This document shows positions 1 through 7,596 of a stretch of DNA of 64,000 bases, in pieces. The translations under genes and the position numbers were made by a program. Below the pieces are notes generated by a model. That model did no database searches and had not been told where the DNA came from. It saw only the letters and a program-made list of their open reading frames with translations. Within the stretch, counting starts at the first letter, position 1, and every line of letters begins with the position of its first letter. The stretch covers positions 1,054,001 through 1,118,000 of the forward strand of contig NZ_CP065972.1 in assembly GCF_016127015.1 (NCBI RefSeq). Reading direction: 5' to 3'. This DNA comes from Corynebacterium tuberculostearicum. GTDB taxonomy: Bacteria > Actinomycetota > Actinomycetes > Mycobacteriales > Mycobacteriaceae.

Positions 1-472
1 CACTGTGTAGTCCTAGGCGTTGGCGCATCGTGACGGCGTCGAGCAGCGCCTGGGTTGGGTGCTGGTGCGCGCCGTCGCCCGCGTTGATCACCGAAGGTCC
101 CTTACCGTTAGGGGCTACCCACTGGGCCAGCTGCTGCGGCGCACCAGAGGAAGGGTGGCGCATGATGATCGCATCGGCGCCGATGGCGGCCAAGGTAAGA
201 CCCGTATCCTTCAGAGACTCGCCCTTCTTTACCGAAGAGCTGGAGGCTGACAGATTAATGACGTCCGCGGACATCCACTTGCCGGCGGTTTCAAAGGAAG
301 AGCGGGTGCGGGTGGAGTTTTCATAAAAGAGCGTATAGATGGTCCGGCCCCGCAGGGTCGGCAGCTTCTTTACCTCGCGGCCTTCCAGGGCCTCACGGAA
401 GCGATCCGCTTCATCCATCAGACCGATAATTTCACTTCGGTCCAGCTCTGCCATGTCGATGAGGTGCTTCAT
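1..472 (-). CDS. pyrB: aspartate carbamoyltransferase catalytic chain, N-terminal part (runs off left edge)
   Basis: Transfers the carbamoyl group of carbamoyl phosphate to L-aspartate, the committed step of cytosolic pyrimidine synthesis. The 157 visible residues start [10 protein letters not shown] and carry the carbamoyl-phosphate loop STRTR near residues 53-57, the [10 protein letters not shown] stretch near 77-86, and HPTQALLD near 138-145, all hallmarks of the catalytic chain. The C-terminal aspartate-binding half lies outside the window. The ATG at 472 is two bases past the pyrR stop, so the two are almost certainly cotranscribed. The leader upstream of pyrR should therefore affect this gene, at least through coupling. 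Family assignment is very secure. Confidence 0.96.
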   Translation of the reverse strand, partial: MKHLIDMAELDRSEIIGLMDEADRFREALEGREVKKLPTLRGRTIYTLFYENSTRTRSSFETAGKWMSADVINLSASSSSVKKGESLKDTGLTLAAIGADAIIMRHPSSGAPQQLAQWVAPNGKGPSVINAGDGAHQHPTQALLDAVTMRQRLGLHS

Positions 473-474
473 GG

Positions 475-1083
475 TTATGCCTCCCCCGCTTCGGAGCCAG
501 CTCCACTAGTAGTAGCGGCGGCTCGGGTCAATACGACCGCGTCGCGGCCGTCAATCTCGCTGTTGTATACGGTGACATCTTCTTCTCGCGCTGTGGGCAG
601 ATTCTTACCCACATAATCGGCGCGGATAGGAACCTCGCGGTGGCCGCGATCTACCAAGACGGCCAGCTGAATGATGTCCGGACGGCCCACGTCACTCAAC
701 GCGTCCAAGGCGGCGCGGATAGTGCGGCCGGAATACAGCACATCGTCCACCAAAATGACGGTGGAGTTATCGATGCCGCCGGTGGGAATCGTCGTCGGTT
801 GGAGTGCGCGATGCGGCTTATTCAAAAGGTCATCGCGGTAAAGAGTGATATCGAGGGAGCCCCATGGGACTGCAACCCCAGAAAATTCTTCAATTTTGTG
901 CGCTAGGCGCTGTGCAAGTGGCACGCCACCAGAGGGAATGCCAAGCAGAATGACCCGCGGTGCGTCCGCGGAATCGAGCGCCGTTTTTTCAATAATCTGG
1001 TGCGCGATGCGTGCAACGGTACGCGAAACATCATCGGAGCTTAAAAGCTCTAGCTTGTTCGCGGTAGCGTCAGTTCCACTCAT
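475..1083 (-). CDS. pyrR: bifunctional pyr operon regulator / uracil phosphoribosyltransferase PyrR
   Basis: PyrR senses UMP/UTP and binds pyr mRNA; many homologues also have uracil phosphoribosyltransferase activity. The 202-residue protein has the type I PRTase PRPP loop [13 protein letters not shown] at about 109-121 and the upstream [10 protein letters not shown] segment near 48-57. The C-terminal 25 residues (Ala/Thr/Gly/Ser-rich) extend beyond the usual fold of about 180 residues. The ATG at 1083 follows an AAGGAGG ribosome-binding site that is part of a predicted PyrR-binding hairpin, so autoregulation at translation initiation is likely, as known in actinobacteria. First gene of the operon visible here; pyrB follows after 2 bp. 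Confidence 0.95.
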   Translation of the reverse strand: MSGTDATANKLELLSSDDVSRTVARIAHQIIEKTALDSADAPRVILLGIPSGGVPLAQRLAHKIEEFSGVAVPWGSLDITLYRDDLLNKPHRALQPTTIPTGGIDNSTVILVDDVLYSGRTIRAALDALSDVGRPDIIQLAVLVDRGHREVPIRADYVGKNLPTAREEDVTVYNSEIDGRDAVVLTRAAATTSGAGSEAGEA

Positions 1084-1091
1084 CGTGACCT

Positions 1092-1123
1092 CCTTCCCCG
1101 CCTCACGGTGCGGTCTTTAAAGG
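1092..1123 (-). promoter_or_regulatory. PyrR-binding RNA element overlapping the pyrR ribosome-binding site
   Basis: On the minus strand the leader reads CCTTTAAAGACCG, CACCGTGAGGC, GGGGAAGG, ending in the GGAAGGAGG ribosome-binding site eight bases before the pyrR ATG. The outer CCTT/AAGG and inner CCGC/GCGG pairings enclose an ACCGTGA loop. This matches the arrangement I know for actinobacterial PyrR sites, where protein binding hides the Shine-Dalgarno sequence rather than driving terminator choice. No attenuator-type T-tract follows it. Seen: sequence and pairing. Inferred: PyrR/UMP control. Confidence 0.7.
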
Positions 1124-1269
1124 ATGCCGGTTGATGGTCTCAAAAATGTCTATGCTGTTAGACACAAAATACTCTAGCACCTTCCCCACCATTTGGGTGA
1201 GGGCGTAAGGAAGGAGGCACATCAAGCAGTGAGTTTTTCCGCCGAACACATAGTTCCCGCCCCGCGCGA

Positions 1270-1440
1270 GGAGGGTGTCCGATTCTTTGTGTGCGGAGGC
1301 TTGGTTTACAAGTAATCCGCGAATCGGTTGGGGTAAGCCACGGCTAGTTGGTTGATGGCTTGTTTCCACCCGGTGGCTTTCGCTACTTCATTTATGTGCG
1401 TCGTCTTCAATCCTCCGCAGACCGACTGAATTAGGCTCCC
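1270..1440 (-). mobile_element. 3' remnant of an IS256-type (mutator) transposase with its terminal repeat
   Basis: Reading the minus strand from 1440 to the TAA at 1308-1306 gives 44 residues ending TGWKQAINQLAVAYPNRFAD plus YL. This resembles the C-terminus of corynebacterial IS256/mutator transposases, which often end in a GWK-I--L---Y--R pattern. An in-frame TGA at 1443-1441 cuts it off from any longer reading frame. Just downstream (plus 1270-1291) is a GTGTCC/TTTGTGT-type sequence resembling the terminal inverted repeat of such elements. No other transposase part is visible, so this is a dead scar. The family name rests on remembered C-terminal similarity and is moderately sure. Confidence 0.45.
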
Positions 1441-1488
1441 TCAACGCAATAGTGCCCCCGGAGGAGCCGTACGTCCTTTTGCTCACAT

Positions 1489-1553
1489 TTCAAAGCTCTT
1501 CACAAACTTCAAAGAATTCAAAACCTTCATAAACTTCACAAGACTTCAAAAGC
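1489..1553. repeat. seven-unit 9-10 bp iteron array (TTCAMA)
   Basis: TTCA[A/C/T]A recurs at 1489, 1499, 1508, 1517, 1526, 1535 and 1545, with spacings 10, 9, 9, 9, 9 and 10 bp. The unit consensus is about TTCAMAARC. The array ends 9 bp before the -10-like TATAGT of the ATPase gene and covers where its -35 region would be. The spacing is close to one helical turn, so a protein could contact successive units on one face. The repeat is directly visible; any operator or origin role is inference. Confidence 0.8.
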
Positions 1554-1562
1554 CCTGTGGCT

Positions 1563-1568
1563 TATAGT
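1563..1568 (+). promoter_or_regulatory. -10 element of a probable leaderless promoter for the AAA ATPase
   Basis: TATAGT ends 6 bases before the ATG at 1575. No Shine-Dalgarno-like purine run lies at a useful distance. This is the typical layout of an actinobacterial leaderless transcript whose first base is the A of the start codon. No good -35 hexamer is seen; the expected place is occupied by the last iterons. Confidence 0.5.
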
Positions 1569-1574
1569 GAGAGC

Positions 1575-2768
1575 ATGAAGCCAAAGCACACCAATCCCTT
1601 TACAGCCACCCTTGGCGCGACTCCCCCGTTGCTGGTTGGTCGCAGCGATGCCATTGATGATTTCGGTTTTGCACTCGATGAGGGACCCGGCGCCCATGAG
1701 AGAATCTCTCTCATCATTGGCCCCCGCGGCATCGGGAAAACCGTCCTGCTCAACGCTTTCGAAGATGAAGCACTCGCGCGCGGCTGGCTCACGCTCAGCG
1801 ATACTGCAACAACCGGTTTTGTTGAGCGCTTCCGCAGCAGCATTATCCAACGCCTGTCCCAGGACAGGAAGCAACTCAAGGGGCTCAACGTCTCCATCCT
1901 CGGCATTGGCGGCGGACTTAATTGGGATACCCGCGCTATCGCGGAATCAACATACTCGCTACGCAATGCGCTTAAGGATCTGCTGGCTTATAAACGCGAA
2001 CTGGACCGGAAAGCCCGCCAGGAGCCCGGCGGAGTGCTCGTAACTCTGGATGAGATGCACCACCAACGCAGCCAAGAGCTCATAGAGTTCGGGGCCACAA
2101 TACAGCACCTCATCCGTGAGGGTGAAGACATTTCCGTAGTCATGGCGGGCATCCCATCTTCAATCAGGCCGCTGCTTTCCGGGAAGATAAACAGCCACGG
2201 CGATGCCAATCCAGTCACTTTCCTTCGCCGCGCAAACCGCATTGAGCTAGGTAGAGTCTCCGATTCGGATGTTCGTGAAGCATTGGAAGAGCCCCTCCAC
2301 AGCGCCGCAACCTCATGGTCACAGGACGCTCTTAAAACCGCAGTCGAGGCATGTCATGGTTACCCATTCATGATTCAACTCGTTGGCCAATGCTCATTTA
2401 GGGAAAAAGAACGCATTTCGGATGACGGCTCCGAAATTTCCATTGACTCTGCTCAGCGAGCAGTCGCAACTGCGCAGCGCAAGCTCGGCCAGCTTGTCCA
2501 CGAGCCGGCACTATCGGACCTCTCGAACGTCGACCGAAGCTTCTTGGTTTACATGGCCCAAAATGATGGCCCCACCAAAATATCGGATATCAAGGCTCGC
2601 TTCAATAAAACAGATTCTTATGTGGGCAACTACCGCCGCCGGCTTCTCGACGCCGAAATGATCACCACCACCGGCCACGGCGAAGTCGACTTCGCTTTGC
2701 CATACATGCGCGACTACCTCCGCGAGCATGCTGCAAGCCTCATCGTTGAGGACTTCGATTCTCAGTAG
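1575..2768 (+). CDS. AAA/STAND-like ATPase with C-terminal winged-helix-like region
   Basis: A 397-residue protein. Walker A is GPRGIGKT at about 49-56, Walker B LVTLDEMHH at about 155-163, and a strand plus turn ISVVMAGIPSS follows near 187-197, as in sensor 1 of Orc1/Cdc6-like or AAA_16 ATPases. The C-terminal 90 residues (FLVYMAQNDGP, then a YRRRLLDAEMI helix) look like a winged helix. I chose the ATG at 1575 over the GTG at 1557 because TATAGT sits 6 bases upstream, implying a leaderless message. It lies alone between an IS scar and broken genes, and reads as accessory DNA. Its role is unknown; it could be a DNA-binding regulator or a defence-type NTPase. Confidence 0.75.
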   Translation: MKPKHTNPFTATLGATPPLLVGRSDAIDDFGFALDEGPGAHERISLIIGPRGIGKTVLLNAFEDEALARGWLTLSDTATTGFVERFRSSIIQRLSQDRKQLKGLNVSILGIGGGLNWDTRAIAESTYSLRNALKDLLAYKRELDRKARQEPGGVLVTLDEMHHQRSQELIEFGATIQHLIREGEDISVVMAGIPSSIRPLLSGKINSHGDANPVTFLRRANRIELGRVSDSDVREALEEPLHSAATSWSQDALKTAVEACHGYPFMIQLVGQCSFREKERISDDGSEISIDSAQRAVATAQRKLGQLVHEPALSDLSNVDRSFLVYMAQNDGPTKISDIKARFNKTDSYVGNYRRRLLDAEMITTTGHGEVDFALPYMRDYLREHAASLIVEDFDSQ

Positions 2769-3233
2769 CAGAAACGCCTTACTCCCCCCCGTGCGCTGCA
2801 CGCCGTACCTACACCCTCACGCCCCGAACCCTAAAATTCGCGCAGAGGCACCATCCCACCCCAAGTTATACCCCCGACTCGCTAGCGGGCCGCGATGCCC
2901 GCCACCGTTAGAGTCGTCGCAGTGGTGGAGGGACGGGGCGTTGGCAAGCTCCGCCGGGCGATGGGGCGTGTACCGAGCGCGCGCATGAGCGGCTTACACC
3001 GAGCAACCGTAGAGAGCTGCTTTTCGACGATATCCTGTGAGGAGATGAAGCTAAGAGGCACCATGAGGAGCTTGTCGCCAAACTGCACCACTAAGCATCA
3101 CTAAGAAATTGAGAGCCGCAGTCATAGAAATATTAGCGATTGGCTCGGACGAGCTCGGTCGCGGCCGGGACTGCAGCCACTGTATGACCCGCTCGATTTC
3201 CGCAACGAGGTGGAGTTTTAGAAAGTAGAATCG
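2769..3233. other. 465 bp with no convincing gene
   Basis: Between the ATPase stop and the permease fragment only short reading frames occur on both strands, none with a ribosome-binding site, recognisable motif or consistent codon use. It probably consists of decayed sequence, in keeping with the broken genes beside it. Confidence 0.5.
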
Positions 3234-3407
3234 ATGACTAGTTCCAAGCCCCACGCAAATGGCACCGGCGATAGTGCTGCCGGGTCGGCGTCGATAAGCA
3301 GTGCAGCCACCAAGTCCGAAGGCCCCGCCTGGAGTTGGGTGCTCGCGCTGTTTGGGACAGCCATGGGCGCCGGCATCCTCCTCCTGCCTCTACAGGCGCT
3401 CATCTGA
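3234..3407 (+). pseudogene. N-terminal fragment of a serine/threonine-type (HAAAP/SdaC-like) permease
   Basis: Fifty-seven residues start MTSSKPHANG, run through a Ser/Ala-rich cytoplasmic tail, and reach WSWVLALFGTAMGAGILLLP, which is the first membrane helix of the SdaC/HAAAP amino-acid permease family (FGTAxGAGILxLP). The frame then stops at TGA 3405-3407, whereas family members have about ten more helices. The break falls where the oppositely oriented helicase fragment also ends, so a deletion or rearrangement probably joined two truncated genes. A serine dehydratase (sdaA) sits about 26 kb away; a link is possible but speculative. Confidence 0.6.
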
Positions 3408-3774
3408 AAGCGCCAACTTCACCGCAGACAGCTGATAATCCAGCGGGTCCGCCAGCATCTGCGTGGCCACCTCCAGCTGCTTTTGGTACAGCGGCACCGG
3501 CGTGCGGCGCAGCGTCGACTCCAACCACAAGCGAATATGCCGAAAAAGCGAAGACTCACCCGGGGTCACCGCGACATTGGCCGGGTCGAAAACCGCAATA
3601 TCATCAAGTGCGGTGAAGAAAGTGGCCGTTGTATCACGCACGTAATCACTCACACCACGCGCACGAATTCGGAAACCATCAGCGGTAAGCGCGACGTTGC
3701 TGACCAGCCAGTGCTCGTCACGGCAGGAAATGATCACGCCGGGGGACGAGCTGAGAGAAATCGGAGAGACTCAT
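3390..3774 (-). pseudogene. N-terminal fragment of a SNF2/RapA-like helicase, frameshifted and 3'-truncated
   Basis: The open frame (3737-3390) encodes IISCRDEHWLVSNVALTADG and ends YQKQLEVATQML, DYQLSAVKLALSDERL, then TAG. The last part resembles the segment that precedes the ADxVGLGKT Walker A of SNF2-type helicases, so the ATPase core is missing. An ATG at 3774 gives MSLSDFSQL in another frame, and the SSPGV-IIS continuation lies one frame away, with a TGA just upstream in the second frame. This suggests a small indel near 3745-3750 in an older start region. Family call is moderately sure; the fact of truncation is firmer. Confidence 0.5.
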
Positions 3775-4040
3775 GGACTCCGAGGTAGCAGCGAGGGTGG
3801 GCTCCACTGTGGTTTGTCTCGCTCAGATGCTCGAGCCTAGTGATTGCCATGCGTTTGACCGCTGTCCGTCCTCAGCTGGGCAGTCCACTAACACGTATGT
3901 GCACCACTGGACTTGCGGAATGGGAAACTGCGGCCCGGCTCAATCGGCCGTCGGCCACGTCGAGTTGTGAGCCGAGTGACGGACAAGACCCGCGGCATTC
4001 CTGGACGGGCGGAAAGCATCAGTTCAGTTAGGTAAACTAG

Positions 4041-4056
4041 TAAAGGTTGACCTTTA
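4041..4056. promoter_or_regulatory. palindromic operator candidate upstream of the YbjN pair
   Basis: TAAAGGT-TG-ACCTTTA is a perfect 7 bp inverted repeat with a 2 bp centre, lying 34 bp before the GTG start at 4090. This is a typical size and place for a dimeric regulator site. No known corynebacterial consensus (DtxR, GlxR) fits it well, so the regulator is unknown. The 315 bp between the helicase fragment and this gene holds nothing else I can support. Confidence 0.45.
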
Positions 4057-4089
4057 TCCCCGATTAGTACATGGATTGAGACTACTTAA

Positions 4090-4581
4090 GTGTCTGAAGA
4101 ACCAACCCTGTATCCCGATACGCCGGTAGAGCCCGTAACTCTCGAGCGCATCGGCGAGATCTTTGAATCCGAGAACCTGGAATACCGCCTCGAAGAGCAG
4201 CCAGTGAGCGAGGAAGAGACCGTGCAGATTCTGCGCACGGGATTCTCCAACGTCGCCATCGCCATGCAGGTGCGCGATGATGTGCTCGTGGCGGATTCCG
4301 TTTGGCGCGGCAATGTGCCTTCTTCTGAGGGACCAACCCTGTTGACGATGCTCAACCAGTGGAACCAGCAGCACTTCGCGCCGACCCTGCGCTTCTTTGA
4401 AGCTGCCGAGAATAACCTCGCCGTTTCCGGCGTGCGCGAGATCAACATTGCCCACGGTTTGTCCCGCAATCAGATCGGCGCCTTCGTGATGTCCACGCTG
4501 GATTCTATGCTGCAGTCGTTCGCCTTCGTGGAAGAACACTACCCACAGCTCGTGACTTGGGAGGAGCACAACCATGACTAA
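4090..4581 (+). CDS. YbjN domain-containing protein (first of pair)
   Basis: A 163-residue acidic cytosolic protein without signal peptide or membrane segments. It matches the YbjN family: an alpha/beta domain resembling type III secretion chaperones, with the LLTMLNQWNQQHFAPTLRF region and the later GLSRNQIGAFVMSTLDSM helix. The molecular role of corynebacterial YbjN proteins is not established. The GTG at 4090 is the only early start that keeps the full domain. Its end overlaps the start of the second YbjN gene by 8 bp, so the two are translationally coupled and may form a heterodimer. Confidence 0.8.
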   Translation: MSEEPTLYPDTPVEPVTLERIGEIFESENLEYRLEEQPVSEEETVQILRTGFSNVAIAMQVRDDVLVADSVWRGNVPSSEGPTLLTMLNQWNQQHFAPTLRFFEAAENNLAVSGVREINIAHGLSRNQIGAFVMSTLDSMLQSFAFVEEHYPQLVTWEEHNHD

Positions 4582-5086
4582 TGCCTCTACCGAAAACAAC
4601 CTGCCGGAGATTACCCTTGACCGCGTTGTCGAGGCCATGCGCAGCTTCGATATCGAATTGACCAAGATGGACAGCGATATTGAGGCAGCTACCGCCAACC
4701 TCAATGGCCTGCCCACTATGTTCGCGGTCCTTGATTCTGTGGTTATTGTCCGTTGCGATGTGCCTACCGACGCCGCCTATTCCAAGGCCGACGCCGGCCT
4801 CTTTCTCGCGGCTAACCAGATCAACTCCGTCGCCTTCGGTGCGCGTGCAGTTATCTCGGAGCACGATGACATGCTCGTGGTGCGCACCGAGCGCGATATC
4901 CCTGCCGCTGCCGGCATGACCGATGAGCAGCTGCAGGCAGCCTTGAAATCTGCAGTAGACGGCGTAATCCGTGGACAGGACGCCATGGTCTCTGCTGCGG
5001 AAGAAATGGCCAAGCTTGGCTCCGAAACTGCTGGCAAAGCCGGCACGGAAGGCAATAACTCCGGTGCTGGAGATGCCACGAGTTAA
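4574..5086 (+). CDS. YbjN domain-containing protein (second of pair)
   Basis: A 170-residue protein of the same fold as its upstream neighbour but clearly diverged: ITLDRVVEAMRSFDIEL, then DAGLFLAANQINSVAFGARA, with a helical segment near 115-150. The last 20 residues are Gly/Ser/Thr-rich and probably disordered. Its ATG lies inside the 3' end of the first gene (8 bp overlap). A strong hairpin follows 20 bp after the stop, closing a two-gene operon. Function unknown beyond family membership. Confidence 0.8.
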   Translation: MTNASTENNLPEITLDRVVEAMRSFDIELTKMDSDIEAATANLNGLPTMFAVLDSVVIVRCDVPTDAAYSKADAGLFLAANQINSVAFGARAVISEHDDMLVVRTERDIPAAAGMTDEQLQAALKSAVDGVIRGQDAMVSAAEEMAKLGSETAGKAGTEGNNSGAGDATS

Positions 5087-5105
5087 CTAACGCCGCCTAA
5101 GAAAC

Positions 5106-5165
5106 AAGCTCCCTTAGCCTTCCATTCCTCATGCGGGATTGGGCGGCAGAAAGGGAGCTTTTCTT
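5106..5165. terminator. bidirectional terminator between the ybjN pair and ppk2
   Basis: AAGCTCCCTT (5106-5115) pairs with AAGGGAGCTT (5151-5160) and is followed by TTCTTG on the plus strand. The loop is 35 bases. It sits between convergent genes and may serve both. Confidence 0.65.
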
Positions 5166-5173
5166 GTGGACAT

Positions 5174-6037
5174 TCACTCGGCGTCGAGAATGCGTTGGCG
5201 TTCTTGCTCAGGATCAAAATCCGGTGCAGGCCAAGAAAGCTCTAGGTGGCGCAACGCGTCCACGATGAGGAATTTCAACGCCATGCGGGCGTATTTCTTA
5301 TTGTCCGTGGGGAGGACATACCACGGTGCCCAGATTTCATCTGTTCGGCGAATGGCATCTTCATAAGCAGCCATGTACTCGTCCCAAAATCCGCGCTCCT
5401 CAATATCGGATGGATCGTATTTCCAATATTTGTCCTCGCGTTCGGTGCGCTCCAGGAGGTTTTCTTTTTGGAACTGCGGAGAGATATGCAGAAATATCTT
5501 TAAAATCTTAACGTTGCGGCCGGCAAGTTCCTGCTCATAGTCCCGTATGGCTGTAAAACGGCGGTCCACTTCGTCTTCGTCTACCCATTTATGTACCCGC
5601 TGGATGAGCACATCTTCATAATGGGAGCGGTCGAACGCCACAATCTGGCCCGGCAAGGGGTCATGTTTGCGAATGCGCCACAAAAAGTCGTGCGCCAATT
5701 CCTCGTCCGTCGGTTTGCCAAAGCCCACAGTTTTGGTGCCTTGCGGGTCAAAGACCGAAAAGACATTACGGATGGCGCCGCCCTTGCCGGAGGTATCCAT
5801 CCCTTGCAAAACCACCAGTAAAGACGGCGCGCTACCTTCATGCGCGCGGCCATTAGCAAAAAGACGCTCTTGGAGCTCATAAAGCTCTTCGTCGTAACGT
5901 GCAAAGCGAGCAGCAAGATCGGCCTTAGAGCCACTAAAACCTGGCGTAGCGGCAGGGTCTACATCAGCGAGGCGGAAGTTCTTCCCTGCTCTCAGACCCA
6001 GCGCATCATGAATCTTGAATTTGCCCATGCCTGCCAT
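5174..6037 (-). CDS. ppk2: polyphosphate kinase 2 family protein
   Basis: PPK2 enzymes move phosphate between polyphosphate and nucleotides in the cytosol. The 287 residues show the P-loop GMDTSGKGG at about 79-87, FDRSHYEDVL at about 135-144 (lid/Walker B region), and ERTEREDKYWKYDPSDIEER further on, all typical of one-domain PPK2 of about 290 residues. Start is MAGMGKF at 6037; the ATG at 6028 is an alternative, and the longer frame to 6079 adds an unlikely Arg/Trp-rich leader. The gene is monocistronic and convergent with the ybjN pair. Donor nucleotide preference (ADP, GDP or AMP) cannot be read with confidence. Confidence 0.88.
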   Translation of the reverse strand: MAGMGKFKIHDALGLRAGKNFRLADVDPAATPGFSGSKADLAARFARYDEELYELQERLFANGRAHEGSAPSLLVVLQGMDTSGKGGAIRNVFSVFDPQGTKTVGFGKPTDEELAHDFLWRIRKHDPLPGQIVAFDRSHYEDVLIQRVHKWVDEDEVDRRFTAIRDYEQELAGRNVKILKIFLHISPQFQKENLLERTEREDKYWKYDPSDIEERGFWDEYMAAYEDAIRRTDEIWAPWYVLPTDNKKYARMALKFLIVDALRHLELSWPAPDFDPEQERQRILDAE

Positions 6038-6138
6038 GGTACAAAATACCGCCCGCCGCCAGCCTGGTGTTTCTACCAAGCCGACCGCAGGCGGAAAATT
6101 GGCTCACGATAAAAGGGCGCGAGTACTACTCGACGGTG

Positions 6139-6774
6139 CTACTCGGCCGAGTCTTCCGCAGATTCAGAATCCTCATCAGTCGCGGTTGCGTTGCTCGCAG
6201 TCTCTGCCGATTCGGCTGGTGGAACGGCATCCGTCGTGTCCTTAGCCGCAGCAGCATCGTGTTCCTCTTCCTCTAGGCCCTGGTGTTCTGCAGACATCGG
6301 GCTTTCGGCGGAGCGGGACTGCGCCACATCGTCCAATACCGCGTGGATATACGGTGCTGCCTGCTCATTGGAGTACTGAGAGGCGATTTCCACACCTTCC
6401 ACGACCGCAGTAGCGGTAGGAATATCGGGATTGAAGAGTAGCTCCCAAACCGAAACGCGCAGGATAGCGCGGTCTACTGCGGGAATACGGTGCAGCTCCC
6501 AGTCCTCCGCAAGGAAGCGAGAGATGGTGTCATCGATGGCATCCAGCTCTTCAGCGACGCCCTTGACAATCACCTGCGTGTATTCGGCCACAGGCGCTAC
6601 CGCATTGCGATCCTCACGTGCCAAGGCGATGCGATCCTCCACGATGGCTACGGGATCGATGTCTCGATTCTCAGCCTCGTACAGGATGTCCGCGGCGCGG
6701 CGACGTGCGCGGTACCGCGCGGTGTGCCGCTTGTAGTTGATATCGCGCTTAGGGGTGTTATCAGACACAGTCAA
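6139..6774 (-). CDS. nusB: transcription antitermination factor NusB
   Basis: NusB pairs with NusE (S10) on boxA RNA in rRNA antitermination. The 211-residue protein has the all-helical NusB core ([19 protein letters not shown] near 24-42; [18 protein letters not shown] near 97-114; [19 protein letters not shown] near 132-150). A long acidic Glu/Ala/Asp-rich tail covers about the last 50 residues, which is longer than the usual family end and probably disordered. It starts 5 bp after efp and belongs to the aro-pepQ-efp-nusB transcription block. Confidence 0.93.
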   Translation of the reverse strand: MTVSDNTPKRDINYKRHTARYRARRRAADILYEAENRDIDPVAIVEDRIALAREDRNAVAPVAEYTQVIVKGVAEELDAIDDTISRFLAEDWELHRIPAVDRAILRVSVWELLFNPDIPTATAVVEGVEIASQYSNEQAAPYIHAVLDDVAQSRSAESPMSAEHQGLEEEEHDAAAAKDTTDAVPPAESAETASNATATDEDSESAEDSAE

Positions 6775-6779
6775 ATGCC

Positions 6780-7343
6780 CTAGTTGTTAACACGGGAGAG
6801 GTACTCGCCGGTACGGGTATCAATCTTGAGAACATTGCCGATCTCGATGAACAGCGGAACCTGGATTTCAGCACCGGTTTCCAGGGTGGCGGGCTTGGTA
6901 CCGCCGGAAGAACGGTCACCCTGCAGGCCAGGTTCGGTGTGCTCTACCTTGAGGTCTACGGAGATAGGCAGTTCTGCAAAGAGTGCCTCATCCTCGTAGA
7001 AGGAAACCTGAACGCGCATGTTCTCCAGCAGGAAGCGAGCGGCATCGCCGAACTTCTCCGGCGGGAGCTCGAACTGCTCGAAGGTCTTTTCATCCATAAC
7101 AACGTAGCTGGTGCCATCGTTGTACAGGTAGGTCATATCGCGGCGGTCCACGGTAGCGGTCTCTACCTTTACGCCAGCATTCCACGTCTTGTCCACGGTC
7201 TTACCGGAGACAACATCCTTGAGCTTGGTACGCACGAAGGCTGGGCCCTTGCCCGGCTTCACGTGCTGGAACTCAACGATCTGCATCAGTTTGTTGTCGA
7301 TCTTCAGAACGAGGCCGTTCTTGAAATCAGTAGTATCAGCCAT
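6780..7343 (-). CDS. efp: elongation factor P
   Basis: EF-P helps the ribosome through polyproline stretches. The 187 residues match full-length EF-P: KOW-like N-terminal domain with the loop [15 protein letters not shown] around 27-41 (tip lysine K32), a central OB fold, and the C-terminal [19 protein letters not shown] segment, which is the classic EF-P signature. Start ATG at 7343 gives [10 protein letters not shown]. It is followed directly by nusB, an order conserved in actinobacteria. Confidence 0.97.
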   Translation of the reverse strand: MADTTDFKNGLVLKIDNKLMQIVEFQHVKPGKGPAFVRTKLKDVVSGKTVDKTWNAGVKVETATVDRRDMTYLYNDGTSYVVMDEKTFEQFELPPEKFGDAARFLLENMRVQVSFYEDEALFAELPISVDLKVEHTEPGLQGDRSSGGTKPATLETGAEIQVPLFIEIGNVLKIDTRTGEYLSRVNN

Positions 7344-7596
7344 TGCGGTTAAACTCCCGAAAATTGTGGACTAAAGGTTGAAAACAATGTTTAAGCCTAC
7401 CGGACAACTGCCCCTTGGGGTATTACCGGTCCCCCGTTTCTGCCCCACAGTATTCTGCGGAGTGGCTTTCGGGGCCTTTCGCCTGCCCAAAGCGGATACA
7501 CGCGGGAGCAATCAAAGGTTTTTATCCAGCAATAACTCGCTGTACGATAAGACTTTGCTTTATTAATTTTTCACATATCTACCAAGGATTTTTGCG

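Noticed and set aside
1103..1369. Small minus-strand protein gene upstream of pyrR
   Set aside because: No ribosome-binding site or motif, and it overlaps the PyrR leader and the IS256-like scar, which explain the sequence better.
1489..1553. CRISPR array
   Set aside because: Units are 9-10 bp with no unique spacers and no cas genes; it is an iteron-like direct repeat.
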